A stretch of 64,000 nt of DNA from Nitrincola alkalilacustris (GTDB taxonomy: Bacteria; Pseudomonadota; Gammaproteobacteria; Pseudomonadales; Balneatricaceae), in the NCBI RefSeq assembly GCF_008973755.1, contig NZ_WBOM01000004.1:124001-188000 (forward strand). The letters run 5' to 3'. The translations under genes and the position numbers were made by a program. The notes under the pieces are model-generated. The model did not search any database. It had not been told where the DNA came from and saw only the letters and a list, made by a program, of their open reading frames with translations. Below, piece after piece: positions 8,282 through 18,500 of the stretch (within the stretch, counting starts at the first letter, position 1; each line of letters begins with the position of its first letter).

Positions 8282-9160
8282 ATGATTGATTATCGCCTGT
8301 TGAGTGCTCTCGCTGCCGTAATCGAACAGCGCGGGTTTGAAAAAGCCGCACAGAAGCTTCATCTGACACAGTCGGCGATCAGTCAGCGCATTCGTCAGCT
8401 GGAGAATCAGATGGGGCAGCCTGTTCTGCAACGCTCGACTCCACCGAAGCCGACCGATCTCGGTATCCGCCTGAACAACCACTATCAGCAGGTAAGACAA
8501 CTTGAGGCCGGCCTTGGGCTGGTCAATGACAGGATGCCTCGGGATCTGGTGATCCGCCTGACAGTGAATGCCGATTCCCTTGCCACCTGGCTTGCACAGG
8601 CACTGGCCGCTTCACACCTGCGCGATGAAGTGACCTTTGATCTGGTGGTGGAGGATCAGGATGTCGGCCTGAGTCGTATGCGACGAGGTGAAGTGATGGC
8701 CTGCCTTTGTGCGGAAGGGAACCCGGTGAATGGCGGGAAATCGGTGTTTCTGGGTAACTTCCGTTACCGAGCTCTGGCCAGCCCTGATTTCATTTCACAA
8801 TACCGACTGCATGAAGATCTGCTTCAAGGGCTTCAGCAGGCGCCTTGTCTGATTTTCAATAATGACGACCAGCTACAGCACCGTTTTCTGCAGCAGGCAG
8901 GTCTTGGTGCACCTGCACGCGTGCACTTCTGCCCGTCATCCGAGGGATTCATGCAACTGGCACAGGCTGGACTGGGTTACGGCATGATGCCGGAACTTCA
9001 GGCCGACTCACTGATAAAAAAGGGTTTACTGTGCGATATCCAGCCTGATTACTGCCTGGATGTACCGCTTTACTGGCACTACTGGCAAACCGAAAGCCCG
9101 GTGATGCGTCGACTGCGCGAAGGTGTCATACAGACTGCAAAACACTTTTTACGCGACTGA
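8282..9160 (+). CDS. argP: LysR-type regulator, ArgP/LysG family
   Basis: A 292-residue LysR-type regulator. The winged helix-turn-helix is at residues about 1-60: DYRLLSALAAVIEQRGFEKAAQKLHLTQSAISQRIRQLE, close to the ArgP/IciA consensus. The rest is the two-lobed ligand-binding domain. ATG 8282 aligns with ArgP proteins; it has no recognisable Shine-Dalgarno sequence, and an in-frame GTG at 8213 would add 23 residues unlike the family. In relatives, ArgP activates argO when arginine is bound and lysine counteracts this. The divergent exporter gene supports that role here. Confidence 0.87.
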   Translation: MIDYRLLSALAAVIEQRGFEKAAQKLHLTQSAISQRIRQLENQMGQPVLQRSTPPKPTDLGIRLNNHYQQVRQLEAGLGLVNDRMPRDLVIRLTVNADSLATWLAQALAASHLRDEVTFDLVVEDQDVGLSRMRRGEVMACLCAEGNPVNGGKSVFLGNFRYRALASPDFISQYRLHEDLLQGLQQAPCLIFNNDDQLQHRFLQQAGLGAPARVHFCPSSEGFMQLAQAGLGYGMMPELQADSLIKKGLLCDIQPDYCLDVPLYWHYWQTESPVMRRLREGVIQTAKHFLRD

Positions 9161-9255
9161 AAAGGTTGCTTTTCATCAAAACCACTGCTGCAACTGAGCA
9201 TATTATACGTATATTCCCTAATACAATCAGCGAGTTAAGTGTTTATAAGCACTAA

Positions 9256-9284
9256 TTGTAGACTCTAATCATTACCGCTATACT
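9256..9284 (+). promoter_or_regulatory. Probable sigma-70 promoter of the mrp operon
   Basis: TTGTAG (9256-9261) and TATACT (9279-9284) are spaced by exactly 17 bases. The -10 matches 5 of 6 consensus positions; the -35 matches mainly at TTG. It lies about 215 bases before mrpA, in the 339-base gap after argP. Confidence 0.45.
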
Positions 9285-9288
9285 TCGA

Positions 9289-9372
9289 TGGCTCTATTTT
9301 GAGCCACCAGGATAACAATAAGAAGTCGCATAACCTGTTCCGGTGTCTGTCCCGTTTTAATATCTGGAACAG
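9289..9372 (+). promoter_or_regulatory. Structured 5' leader of the mrp operon
   Basis: Directly after the predicted -10, TGGCTC (9289-9294) pairs with GAGCCA (9301-9306) around TATTTT. Further on, CTGTTCC (9335-9341) pairs with GGAACAG (9366-9372) around a 24-base loop. The remaining 120 bases to mrpA hold no gene that I can see. The mrpA ribosome site GGAG (9484-9487) is 12 bases from the ATG, which is long. The leader could be a cis-regulatory RNA, but I recognise no known class. Confidence 0.35.
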
Positions 9373-9499
9373 CAGGTCGACGCACTCCGAAGCGATTCCA
9401 GGCCCTTTTATTCAAAGAGCGCTTCAAGTAGGTTTCAACCAGAGATCTACCAGATATTAACCAAGTTCAACCAGTTTTCGAACGGAGCATACAACCCCT

Positions 9500-12295
9500 A
9501 TGAGTTTGTTCTGGATACCCCTGCTGCCTGCATTGGGTGTGTTGGTGCCGCTCTTCACCGAGCGTTTTGGACGCACACGCTGTGCCTGGGCGACAGCCGT
9601 AGCTCCGGCTCTGGCGTTGATTCTGGTTCTGCTGATGTCACCCAGCGTGTTCCGTGGTGAAACGCTTATCGCAACCGTCAACTGGATACCGGCACTCGGC
9701 ATGAGCCTCTCCTTCCGTCTGGATGGACTGGCGCTGCTTTTCTCGCTGCTGATTCTCGGCATCGGTCTGCTGATCATCCTCTATGCTCGCTATTACCTGT
9801 CATCCAAAGACTCGATGAGCCGTTTCTACGCCTATCTCATCCTGTTCATGACAGCCATGCTGGGAATAGTGCTGTCCAACAACCTGATCCAGCTATGGAT
9901 GTTCTGGGAGCTGACCAGTATCAGTTCGTTCCTGCTGATCAGCTTCTGGTCGGATAACTCTGATGCGCGCAAGGGTGCCCGTATGGCGCTCACCGTGACA
10001 GGTGCCGGTGGTCTTGCCCTTTTGGGTGGTCTGATCCTGATCGGGAAAATTGTCGGCAGCTACGATCTTGAAGTGGTGTTGAACAGTGGCGATCTGATCA
10101 AAGAGCATGCAGCCTACCCCATCGCGCTGGGCCTGGTGTTACTCGGTGCATTCACCAAATCGGCACAGTTCCCCTTTCATTTCTGGTTGCCGCATGCGAT
10201 GGCCGCGCCGACACCGGTCAGCGCCTATCTGCACTCAGCGACCATGGTCAAGGCGGGTATATTCCTGCTGGCACGTTTTTATCCGGCATTGGCTGGCACC
10301 GATATCTGGTTTGTCACCGTCAGCCTGACCGGTCTTGCCACCCTGTTGATCGGTGCTTACGTAGCCCTGTTCAAGCACGATATCAAAGGACTGCTGGCTT
10401 ATTCCACGGTCAGTCATCTGGGATTGATTACACTGTTACTGGGGCTGGGTACGCCACTGTCGGCAGTCGCTGCGATTTTTCATATCATCAACCATGCCAT
10501 CTTCAAGGCCTCTCTGTTCATGGCGGCCGGCATCATTGACCATGAAACCGGCACACGAGATATGCGCATTCTCTGCGGACTATGGAAATATATGCCCCAC
10601 ACCGCCACTCTGGCGATGGTGGCTGCCGCCTCCATGGCCGGCGTGCCCTTGTTGAACGGCTTTCTGTCCAAGGAGATGTTCTTTGCCGAAACCCTGCACC
10701 AGCACACACTGGGTTCGCTGTCCTGGATGATCCCTGTGCTGGCAACGCTGGCGGCAGTTTTCTCGGTGGCCTATTCGCTGCGTTTTATTCACGATGTATT
10801 TTTCAATGGTGAGCCGGAAGACCTGCCCAAAACACCTCATGAGCCTCCACGCTTCATGAAGGTACCGGTCGAGATACTGGTGGCACTGTGTCTGCTGGTG
10901 GGTATTTTCCCCGGGTTTATCGTGGGGGGCTTACTGCACACCGCCTCCTCTGCCGTGCTGCTCGGAGATGTTCCTGAGTACAGCCTGTCGATCTGGCACG
11001 GATTCAACCTGCCGCTCTTGATGAGTTTTGTGGCACTGGCACTCGGCATCATCATCTATCATAACCGCCGCAAAATGTTCAAATTCCAGAGCCAGTTCCC
11101 TGAACCGGATGCCAAGCTGATCTTTGAACATGCCATCGTGAAGCTGGTCGATATCTGCCGTCGTTTCGTTGATCTGTGCGACAACGGTTCACTGCAGCGC
11201 TACATGTTCCTGCTCTTGTTGATGGTGGTGATCTTTGCCGGTAAGCCGCTGCTTGGTCTTTACGAGATTGAAGGATTGCGACCCCAGTTGCCGGTCGATC
11301 TGTTTACCCTGACCATGGCTGCGATCATGGTAATGGCAGCCATTGCAACAGTCGTCTGGCACCGCAAACGCATGCTGTCACTGATCACACTGTCGGTTGT
11401 CGGGCTGGTCGTATCCGTAGCGTTTGCCTACTTCTCAGCGCCTGATCTGGCGCTGACACAGTTGTCGGTTGAGGTGGTGACAGTCATTCTGCTGATGTTG
11501 GCACTGTTTTTCCTGCCGCAGAAAACGCCCAAGGAATCCAGCCCTCGCAGAGTGGTACGGGATCTGAGTATCGCTGCACTGATCGGTGGCATTATCGGCA
11601 CCATCAACTACGCCATGCTGACGCGCCCCCTGTCCAGCATTTCGGACTACTTCCTCAATAACAGTGTATCCGGTGGCGGTGGCACCAATGTCGTCAACGT
11701 GATTCTGGTGGATTTCCGCGGCTTTGATACCTTGGGCGAAGCCTTGGTGCTGGGCATTGCTGCTCTGGGTATCTTCAAGCTGATCAACCGCATGCGCCTG
11801 TTCATGCCGTCCGGTGATGAGCAGGGGCGCCCCTGGACGCGCGACAGTCACCCGATGATTCTCGGCTCCGTATCCCAGGCCTTGCTGCCACTGGCACTAC
11901 TGGTATCTGTCTATATTTTCCTGCGAGGCCATAGTCTGCCGGGCGGGGGCTTTATTGCCGGCCTGATTACTGCCGTAGCGATTATTCTGCAGTATATAGC
12001 CCACGGAGTGGATTGGGTGAAACCACGCCTGCGCATCAACTATGAGTGGGCAGTTGCAGTCGGCGTATTGATCGCAGCCCTGACAGGTATGGGAAGCTGG
12101 CTCTTTGGCAAACCCTTCCTGACCAGTTGGTTTGACTACTTCTCGCTGCCGTTTGTCGGCAAGTTCGAACTGGCCAGTGCCATCGCTTTTGACCTGGGTG
12201 TCTATATCACGGTTGTATCAGCCACACTGCTGATTCTTGCCAATCTTGGCAAGCTGACCACTTCACACCGAGCGACCATTAAGGAGAGTGATTGA
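9500..12295 (+). CDS. mrpA: Mrp Na+/H+ antiporter subunit A, fused with subunit B
   Basis: A 931-residue membrane protein homologous at its N-terminus to the NuoL/ND5 proton channel. The core from about residue 120 contains [14 protein letters not shown], the channel lysine/histidine helices [34 protein letters not shown], and [17 protein letters not shown]4040-like segment lies near 600-680. The C-terminal 140 residues are the MrpB domain, including [16 protein letters not shown]. This A-B fusion marks a group 2 Mrp (Pha-like) system. The complex exchanges cytoplasmic Na+ (or K+) for external H+, important for salt and alkaline tolerance. It overlaps the C-subunit gene by 4 bases. Confidence 0.93.
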   Translation: MSLFWIPLLPALGVLVPLFTERFGRTRCAWATAVAPALALILVLLMSPSVFRGETLIATVNWIPALGMSLSFRLDGLALLFSLLILGIGLLIILYARYYLSSKDSMSRFYAYLILFMTAMLGIVLSNNLIQLWMFWELTSISSFLLISFWSDNSDARKGARMALTVTGAGGLALLGGLILIGKIVGSYDLEVVLNSGDLIKEHAAYPIALGLVLLGAFTKSAQFPFHFWLPHAMAAPTPVSAYLHSATMVKAGIFLLARFYPALAGTDIWFVTVSLTGLATLLIGAYVALFKHDIKGLLAYSTVSHLGLITLLLGLGTPLSAVAAIFHIINHAIFKASLFMAAGIIDHETGTRDMRILCGLWKYMPHTATLAMVAAASMAGVPLLNGFLSKEMFFAETLHQHTLGSLSWMIPVLATLAAVFSVAYSLRFIHDVFFNGEPEDLPKTPHEPPRFMKVPVEILVALCLLVGIFPGFIVGGLLHTASSAVLLGDVPEYSLSIWHGFNLPLLMSFVALALGIIIYHNRRKMFKFQSQFPEPDAKLIFEHAIVKLVDICRRFVDLCDNGSLQRYMFLLLLMVVIFAGKPLLGLYEIEGLRPQLPVDLFTLTMAAIMVMAAIATVVWHRKRMLSLITLSVVGLVVSVAFAYFSAPDLALTQLSVEVVTVILLMLALFFLPQKTPKESSPRRVVRDLSIAALIGGIIGTINYAMLTRPLSSISDYFLNNSVSGGGGTNVVNVILVDFRGFDTLGEALVLGIAALGIFKLINRMRLFMPSGDEQGRPWTRDSHPMILGSVSQALLPLALLVSVYIFLRGHSLPGGGFIAGLITAVAIILQYIAHGVDWVKPRLRINYEWAVAVGVLIAALTGMGSWLFGKPFLTSWFDYFSLPFVGKFELASAIAFDLGVYITVVSATLLILANLGKLTTSHRATIKESD

Positions 12296-12651
12296 TGGAA
12301 GCGCTGTTTGCCTTCTGCGTGGGTGTTCTGACAACCTGCGGCGTATTCATGGTACTGCGTGGGCGTACCTTTCCGGTTGTGGTCGGGCTTACACTCCTCG
12401 GCTACGCCGTGAACCTTTTCCTGTTCTCGAGTGGTCGCCTGAGCATTGATGCGCCTGCCGTGATCAGCGGTGCTGAGCGTTACAGTGACCCACTACCCCA
12501 GGCACTGGTGCTGACTGCCATCGTGATAGGCTTTGCCATGACGGCCTATGTCGTGATCCTGGCTCTGCGTGGCCGAGCGGATCTGGGTAATGATCATGTC
12601 GACGGCCGCCTGCCGGAAGCTCCATCTCGTCAAGAGCGGGAGAAATCCTGA
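12292..12651 (+). CDS. mrpC: Mrp Na+/H+ antiporter subunit C (NuoK-like)
   Basis: A 119-residue, three-helix protein of the NuoK/MnhC family. The typical [19 protein letters not shown] helix is present, then [28 protein letters not shown]. It forms part of the membrane core of the Mrp complex beside subunits A and D. The start ATG overlaps the mrpA stop by 4 bases (ATGA), implying translational coupling, and the gene shares one base with mrpD. Confidence 0.92.
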   Translation: MMEALFAFCVGVLTTCGVFMVLRGRTFPVVVGLTLLGYAVNLFLFSSGRLSIDAPAVISGAERYSDPLPQALVLTAIVIGFAMTAYVVILALRGRADLGNDHVDGRLPEAPSRQEREKS

Positions 12652-14171
12652 TGCTGCATCTGGCGATTCTTCCCATTCTGATTCCGATGATCGGTGGACT
12701 GCTTCTGGTTTTGCCGCCCCTGCAAAACACGCTGTCACGTCAACGTATCGCATCCATCAGTATCTGCTCGCTGCTGCTGATCGCTTCGATTGTGCTGCTT
12801 CACAGCAGTTATACCGAAGGCACGCGCCTGTATATTCTGGGTAACTGGGTGCCACCTTTCGGTATTGTCCTGATTGCTGATCCTCTGGCAACGCTGCTGG
12901 TGACCCTGACCAGCCTGCTCGGTCTGGCTGCCCTGCTTTATGGTTGTGCCGGAGATGATCAGAAAGGGATGCATTTCCATACCCTGATGCTGCTGCAGAT
13001 TGCAGGCGTCAACGGAGCATTTCTGACCGGAGATCTGTTCAACCTCTTCGTATTCTTCGAGATCCTGCTGATCGCCTCCTACGCTCTGCTGATTCATGGT
13101 GGCGGCAAGCAGAAAACCCAGGCCAGCCTGCACTATGTGATCCTCAACCTTGTGGGCTCCAGCATCTTCCTGTTTGCACTGGGCATCATGTACGGCATTC
13201 TCGGCACGCTGAATATTGCCGATATGGCCGTACAGGTCCGCGGACTCGATCCTGCCGAGCAGGCAATTGTGAAGGTTGCCGGTCTGCTGTTGCTGATCGT
13301 GTTTGGGCTGAAGTCAGCGATGCTGCCACTGCATTTCTGGCTGCCACGCACCTACTCATCGGCCAGCGCGCCGATTGCAGCACTGTTTGCGATCATGACA
13401 AAAGTAGGAATTTACAGCATTTTCCGTGTTCATACCGTCATTTTCGGTGATGAAGCAGGTGCCTTGGCCAATATCGCTCAGTTCTGGCTCTGGCCACTGG
13501 CACTTTTGACGCTACTGATCGGTGCTGCCGGAGTTCTGGCCAGCCCGAATCTGAGAATGCTGACCGCCAATCTGGTGATCATATCGGTCGGTACCCTGCT
13601 GGTGGCTGCAGCGCTTGGGCGTGTCGATGCCACCGCTGCTGCACTCTACTATCTGCTGCACACAACACTTGTTTCCGCTGCGATGTTCCTGATCGCCGAC
13701 CTGATCGCACAGCAGCGCGGCAAGGCAGGCGATCGTTTTGTTCCAGCTCGCAGCATGGTGCAACGACACCTGCTGGGTGGGCTCTACTTTGTGGCCGCAC
13801 TGGCACTGGTGGGCATGCCCCCACTGTCCGGTTTCGTCGGCAAGGCACTGATGATGCAGGCGGCTCAGACTGCGTCCGAGATGGCCTGGATCTGGCCTCT
13901 GATACTCCTCAGCGGACTTGCCGCCCTGATCGCTCTGTCGCGGGCTGGCACGACGCTCTTCTGGCAGGTCACCGGCACGGCGCGCGATGGCGAACCAGCC
14001 AGGAGAATCCAGTTGATGGCGGTTGCCATACTACTGTTGTCGTCGCCTCTGCTGGTCATCTTCGGCGGACCGATGACCGAGCTGACGCAAGCCGCAGCAA
14101 CACAACTGCATGACACAGCTTATTCGGTTGATGCATTACTGCCGCTTTACCTTCCGGGAGGTGCAAAATGA
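12651..14171 (+). CDS. mrpD: Mrp Na+/H+ antiporter subunit D (NuoM/N-like)
   Basis: A 506-residue multi-helix protein homologous to the antiporter-like subunits of complex I. NLFVFFEILLIASYALL, LKSAMLPLHFWLPRTYSSASAPIAALFAIMTKVGIY and VGMPPLSGFVGKALM are the usual family blocks, with the channel Lys and the Pro-rich discontinuous helices. It is the second proton or cation pathway of the Mrp complex. It starts on the last base of mrpC and overlaps mrpE by 4 bases. Confidence 0.92.
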   Translation: MLHLAILPILIPMIGGLLLVLPPLQNTLSRQRIASISICSLLLIASIVLLHSSYTEGTRLYILGNWVPPFGIVLIADPLATLLVTLTSLLGLAALLYGCAGDDQKGMHFHTLMLLQIAGVNGAFLTGDLFNLFVFFEILLIASYALLIHGGGKQKTQASLHYVILNLVGSSIFLFALGIMYGILGTLNIADMAVQVRGLDPAEQAIVKVAGLLLLIVFGLKSAMLPLHFWLPRTYSSASAPIAALFAIMTKVGIYSIFRVHTVIFGDEAGALANIAQFWLWPLALLTLLIGAAGVLASPNLRMLTANLVIISVGTLLVAAALGRVDATAAALYYLLHTTLVSAAMFLIADLIAQQRGKAGDRFVPARSMVQRHLLGGLYFVAALALVGMPPLSGFVGKALMMQAAQTASEMAWIWPLILLSGLAALIALSRAGTTLFWQVTGTARDGEPARRIQLMAVAILLLSSPLLVIFGGPMTELTQAAATQLHDTAYSVDALLPLYLPGGAK

Positions 14172-14671
14172 AAGCCAAGCCCACCTACCGCTGGCTGCCA
14201 ATGCCCTATCACAGCATTCTGCTGTTTATCACCTGGCTGCTGCTGAACAACACCATCGATAACGGACACCTTGTGCTGGGCGCATTTCTGGCCTTAGTGA
14301 TTCCGCTGCTGACGGCAGGTCTGAGCAAGCCACAACCCGCCATGCATAAACCCTGGCTGACCATCAAACAATGCTTGCTGGTGTTGGGCGATATCGTCAC
14401 GGCCAACATTGAGGTCGCAATACAGGTGATGGGGCCTCTGGAGAATCTCAATCCAGCCATGGTCGCTATTCCACTGGACCTGAATGCAGAACTGCCGATC
14501 ACCCTGCTGGCGAGTACCGTATCTCTGACCCCCGGCACGGTCAGCGCAGAAGTATCCAGCTGTCGTGGCTATCTTTATGTGCATGTACTTAACCTGAAGG
14601 ATGAGCAAGCGTTGATCAACACCATCAAGCAGCGCTATGAAGCCCCATTGAAGGAGATTTTCGAATGCTAG
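14168..14671 (+). CDS. mrpE: Mrp Na+/H+ antiporter subunit E
   Basis: A 167-residue protein of the MnhE family: two or three N-terminal helices, then a soluble domain with the conserved TLLASTVSLTPGTVSAEV stretch and the ending LYVHVLNLKDEQ. It is needed for assembly or stability of the complex in characterised systems. Overlap with mrpD is 4 bases and with mrpF 7 bases. Confidence 0.92.
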   Translation: MKAKPTYRWLPMPYHSILLFITWLLLNNTIDNGHLVLGAFLALVIPLLTAGLSKPQPAMHKPWLTIKQCLLVLGDIVTANIEVAIQVMGPLENLNPAMVAIPLDLNAELPITLLASTVSLTPGTVSAEVSSCRGYLYVHVLNLKDEQALINTIKQRYEAPLKEIFEC

Positions 14672-14934
14672 CCATCACCATCAACCTGGTCAGTGCCATC
14701 GTCTGTATTGCTCTGGTTCTGAATCTATGGCGGCTCTTTGTCGGACCTGAGCTACCAGACAGACTCCTGGCGCTGGATACCATGTATATCAACTGCATTG
14801 CCCTGATCATTCTGCTTGGTATGTGGCTGGGATCACCTCTCTATTTCGAGGCTGCCCTGCTGATTGCAATGCTTGGATTTGTCAGTACAGCCGCTCTGTG
14901 CAAGTACCTGCTCAGCGGCGATATCATCGAATAA
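14665..14934 (+). CDS. mrpF: Mrp Na+/H+ antiporter subunit F
   Basis: An 89-residue, three-helix MnhF-family protein. The diagnostic LFVGPELPDRLLALDTMYINCIALIILLG block (an arginine/aspartate pair after the first helix) is present, and ALLIAMLGFVSTAALCKYLL closes the third helix. It is a small membrane subunit of the antiporter. Its start lies inside the end of mrpE. Confidence 0.92.
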   Translation: MLAITINLVSAIVCIALVLNLWRLFVGPELPDRLLALDTMYINCIALIILLGMWLGSPLYFEAALLIAMLGFVSTAALCKYLLSGDIIE

Positions 14935-14947
14935 GGACACAGTGCGC

Positions 14948-15331
14948 ATGAATTTTTTCATCGAGTTGATCATCTGTATCTTTCTGTTGATCGGAGGGTT
15001 GTTCGTGCTGGTGGGTTCGGTCGGACTGATACGACTGCAGGACTTCTATACGCGCCTGCATGCCCCTACCAAAGCCACCACTCTGGGAATGGGCGGGCTG
15101 CTGATCGCCTCCATGATCATGTTCACGATTCAGGGAGGTGGGCTGAGTGTGCATGAGCTGCTGATCACGCTGTTTCTGTTTATCACCGCACCCGTCAGTG
15201 CGCACATGATGGCCAAAACCGCTCTGCATCAGAAAACACGCATGATGAAACGTACACAGAATCAGGAATTGTCTGAAACAGCCAGACTTCAGGAGCCGCC
15301 AGTTGATAAAAAAGCGACAGCCACTGAGTAA
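14948..15331 (+). CDS. mrpG: Mrp Na+/H+ antiporter subunit G
   Basis: A 127-residue protein of the MnhG family with three helices. GSVGLIRLQDFYTRLHAPTKATTLGMGG is the family signature. The charged C-terminal tail of about 35 residues is cytoplasmic. ATG 14948 is preferred, but a GTG two codons earlier (14942) is equally well placed after AAGGA. It is the last gene of the operon; the 194 bases that follow carry no Mrp gene. Confidence 0.9.
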   Translation: MNFFIELIICIFLLIGGLFVLVGSVGLIRLQDFYTRLHAPTKATTLGMGGLLIASMIMFTIQGGGLSVHELLITLFLFITAPVSAHMMAKTALHQKTRMMKRTQNQELSETARLQEPPVDKKATATE

Positions 15332-15480
15332 ACCTGAATTCAACTCCTTGTGAATATGCGCCCATATCTCAAGGTGAGAAAAAAGTCGCCATATTAAGAA
15401 GTACTGGATATTGAGAGGGAGTTGGCAAACAATCCAACTCACGTTATAGTTTCGCCGCTGCTATTCAGGTCATAGGCAGC

Positions 15481-15502
15481 CTCATGCAGGAGCCCGCATG
15501 AG
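15481..15502 (+). other. Hairpin upstream of the rhs gene
   Basis: CTCATGC and GCATGAG form a 7-bp perfect stem around an 8-base loop that contains AGGAG, followed by TCATTTTC. It could be the mrp operon terminator or a leader element of the rhs gene, whose AAGGAG is at 15514-15519. Confidence 0.4.
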
Positions 15503-15525
15503 TCATTTTCAACAAGGAGCGTTTC

Positions 15526-18500
15526 ATGAGCAAGCCCGCCGCCCGCTTAGGCGACAAACACGTCTGTTCGTCCACTACCAGCAAAGGCACCCCGATCACC
15601 AGCGGCTCTCCGGATGTCTTCATCGGTAATCATCCGGCGGCACGTGTGGGCGATACGGTGGCATGTGGTACGCCTCCAGCGGTGATCACCACCGGCTCCT
15701 CCAGCGTATTTATCAATGGCCGACCAGCGGCACGCATGTTGGATGGCACTTCCTGCGGTGGTGTGATTATCGAGGGGCTGGGCACGGTACTGATCGGTGG
15801 CGGCTCCGTCGGTGCGCCACGTGAAGGCGAAGCTGATACAGTTGCACCTTGCTCCCCGAGCTGCGGCAACCCGGTCAATCCCATTCTCGGCGCCAAACTT
15901 CTGCCCGCCAGTACCGATTTTGCCCTGCCGGCACCAGCTCCGTTTGTTTTCAGCCGCGGCTATGTGTCCAGCAATGCACAGGTCGGGATTCTGGGACAGG
16001 GCTGGTCGGTGACGGGGAACAATCTCCGGCTGACACTGGAGCCGCCTGAAGAGGAGGAATCAGACGCGTCTGAGGCGGCCTCTGAGTCAGCGGGTATCCC
16101 TGATCTGACTGCTGAAGCACCCAATGACGACTCCGCTGCACAGTCGAAACCCTCCCTGATCCTGCAGGATGCCCACGGGCGGCGTATACGCTTTACCGCG
16201 CTTGAATCCGGTTGCATGGCGTTTTCCGACACCGAGCAGTTCTGGCTCGCCCGCGGTGGTCTCTGGTCACCCGAGGATCACCCGCTGCAGCACCCTGCGT
16301 TCCAGGGCCTGAACGAGATCGATACGCTGAATGACACCTACTACTTCGTGTCTACCGGCCAGCGGGTGTATCTGTTAAAGCCTGGCCCTGTCCCTGACAG
16401 CTGGCAACTGGCCGCTGAGTACACGCATCAGGGCTACTGCACCCAGTATCAACGCGATGCTGCCGGTAATATCCAACAGGTGATCGACAGCGCCGGACGC
16501 CGGTATCATTTTCACTACCAGTCGTCGCCCGCGTTGCAAGACGGCGATCCCGGTGTCCGCCTGACCTCGGTCAGTCTGCTATCTGATCATCTGCAGGTGG
16601 CCAGTGATGTGGCAGGTGGTGTTGTAGGTGGTGTTGTAGATAGCAGCGACGATGAGGCGGTCGGCACGCTGGTCAGCTTCAGCTACAACGCCAGTGGTGA
16701 CCTGATCGCCGTGCATGACCGGGCCAACCGGATCGTGATTCAGTATCAGTGGCAGAATCATATCCTGACCGGTTATACCGTCCCCGGGCGCCTGACGATG
16801 CGCTACGAATGGAGCGAGCACACCCCCGAAGGCAAGGTGCTGCGCCAGATAGAGGTGGACGGCCTGACCCGCACCTATGACTATCAACCCACCCATACAA
16901 GCGTGACCGACAACCTCGGGCGTGAAGAACGCTATGCGTTCGTCGGCAGCGGCCCCGGTCTGCGCTGGCACGCCCACCACCGGGCCGATGGCAGTGAACT
17001 GCATTTCAACTACAACGGCGATGGTCAGCGCATATCTGAGATCGATCCGCTGGGCGGAGTTACTGTCTTCCAGCGCGACAGCCTGGGCCATCTGAGCAGC
17101 TTACGTCTGCCCACCCGAGAGATCTATACGTACCGACGCGACCCTCTGGGCCGTCTGACCAAGGTGACCACACCCGATAATGCCGTGCGCCAGTTTACCT
17201 ATGATGATCGGGGCAATCTCACGTCGATCATCGATGCCAATGAGCACCGTACCCGCTTCGAGTACGGACTCCGGGCGTTACCCGATCGCCCCACACGTTG
17301 GATCGATCCCGAGGGCGCAACCCATCGCTATACCTGGACATCCCTCGGTCAGCTCGCCAGTATCACTGACTGTTCCGACCACACCACCCAGTATGTCTAC
17401 AACGCACTGGGTCAGTTGATCCGTACCACCGATCCACTGAAACAGATCACTGAGTTTGCCTACAACGCTGTTGGCCAGCGCATCAGCGTCACCCTGCCGG
17501 ATCGCACCCAACTGAAGTACGCCTATAATGAGCACGGCTTGCTGACCCAGGCCAGCGATGCCAAGGGGGTGTACCAGACCCTGCGCTATGATGACCAAGG
17601 CCAGGTCATCGCCGAGACCGATGCCAATGGCCATACCCGTCAGTATCGTTACGATATCGCCGGTCGGTTAACGGAGATCATCAATGCCCAGGGCGCATCC
17701 TACCACTTTGAATATGATGTGATGGATCGGGTGGTGCGCGAGGTCGGCTTTGATGGTCGGGAACGCCGCTATACCTATAACCGATGTGGCGATCTGATCC
17801 AGCAGCAGGAAGTGGTCAACGCTGAAACGCACACAACCAAGATGTATTATGACGGCGTAGGTCGCTTGCTGGCCCGTGAACTGCCCGCCACCGAGTTGTC
17901 GCCGACGCTGCTGGAGCAGTATCGTTATGATGCCGCCGGTCGGATGATTCAGGCGGATAATATCTATGCCCGGGTGGAGTGGGCCTACGACCCCACCGGC
18001 GCACGCCTGATAGAACAGCAATGGCATAAGAACGCGCACCTCGCGCTGCAATATGCCGAGGCTAATCCACCGGAACACAATGATCAGCTTCTGCCCCCCT
18101 TGACCACGGATCTGGTGGTTTGGGAGTGGCGTAACGAAACGGAATACAACGCTCAGGGCATTCCCCGGATCTCGCAGCAGGGTGAGCATGCCATGGGGGC
18201 CCTCCTCTACGGCAGCGGGCATCTGCTGGCCCTGCGTCTGGGTAATCTGGAGATGACGCTGGAGCCGGATGCATTGCACCGCGAGCAACAGCGCCAGATC
18301 AAGGCACGTTCTCAGGCACAACCCTTAATGCAGCGTGAGCGGCGTTACAGCCCCGTTGGCTTACTGGCAGCACAACGCGATATCTACCTCGGTGGCACTC
18401 AACCACTCAGTGATCACTCCGACCCAATCCAGATCAACCAGTACCAGTACGATGCCCGTTACCGCCTGACCGGCATCACCCAGTCCGTGCCGCCACTGGA

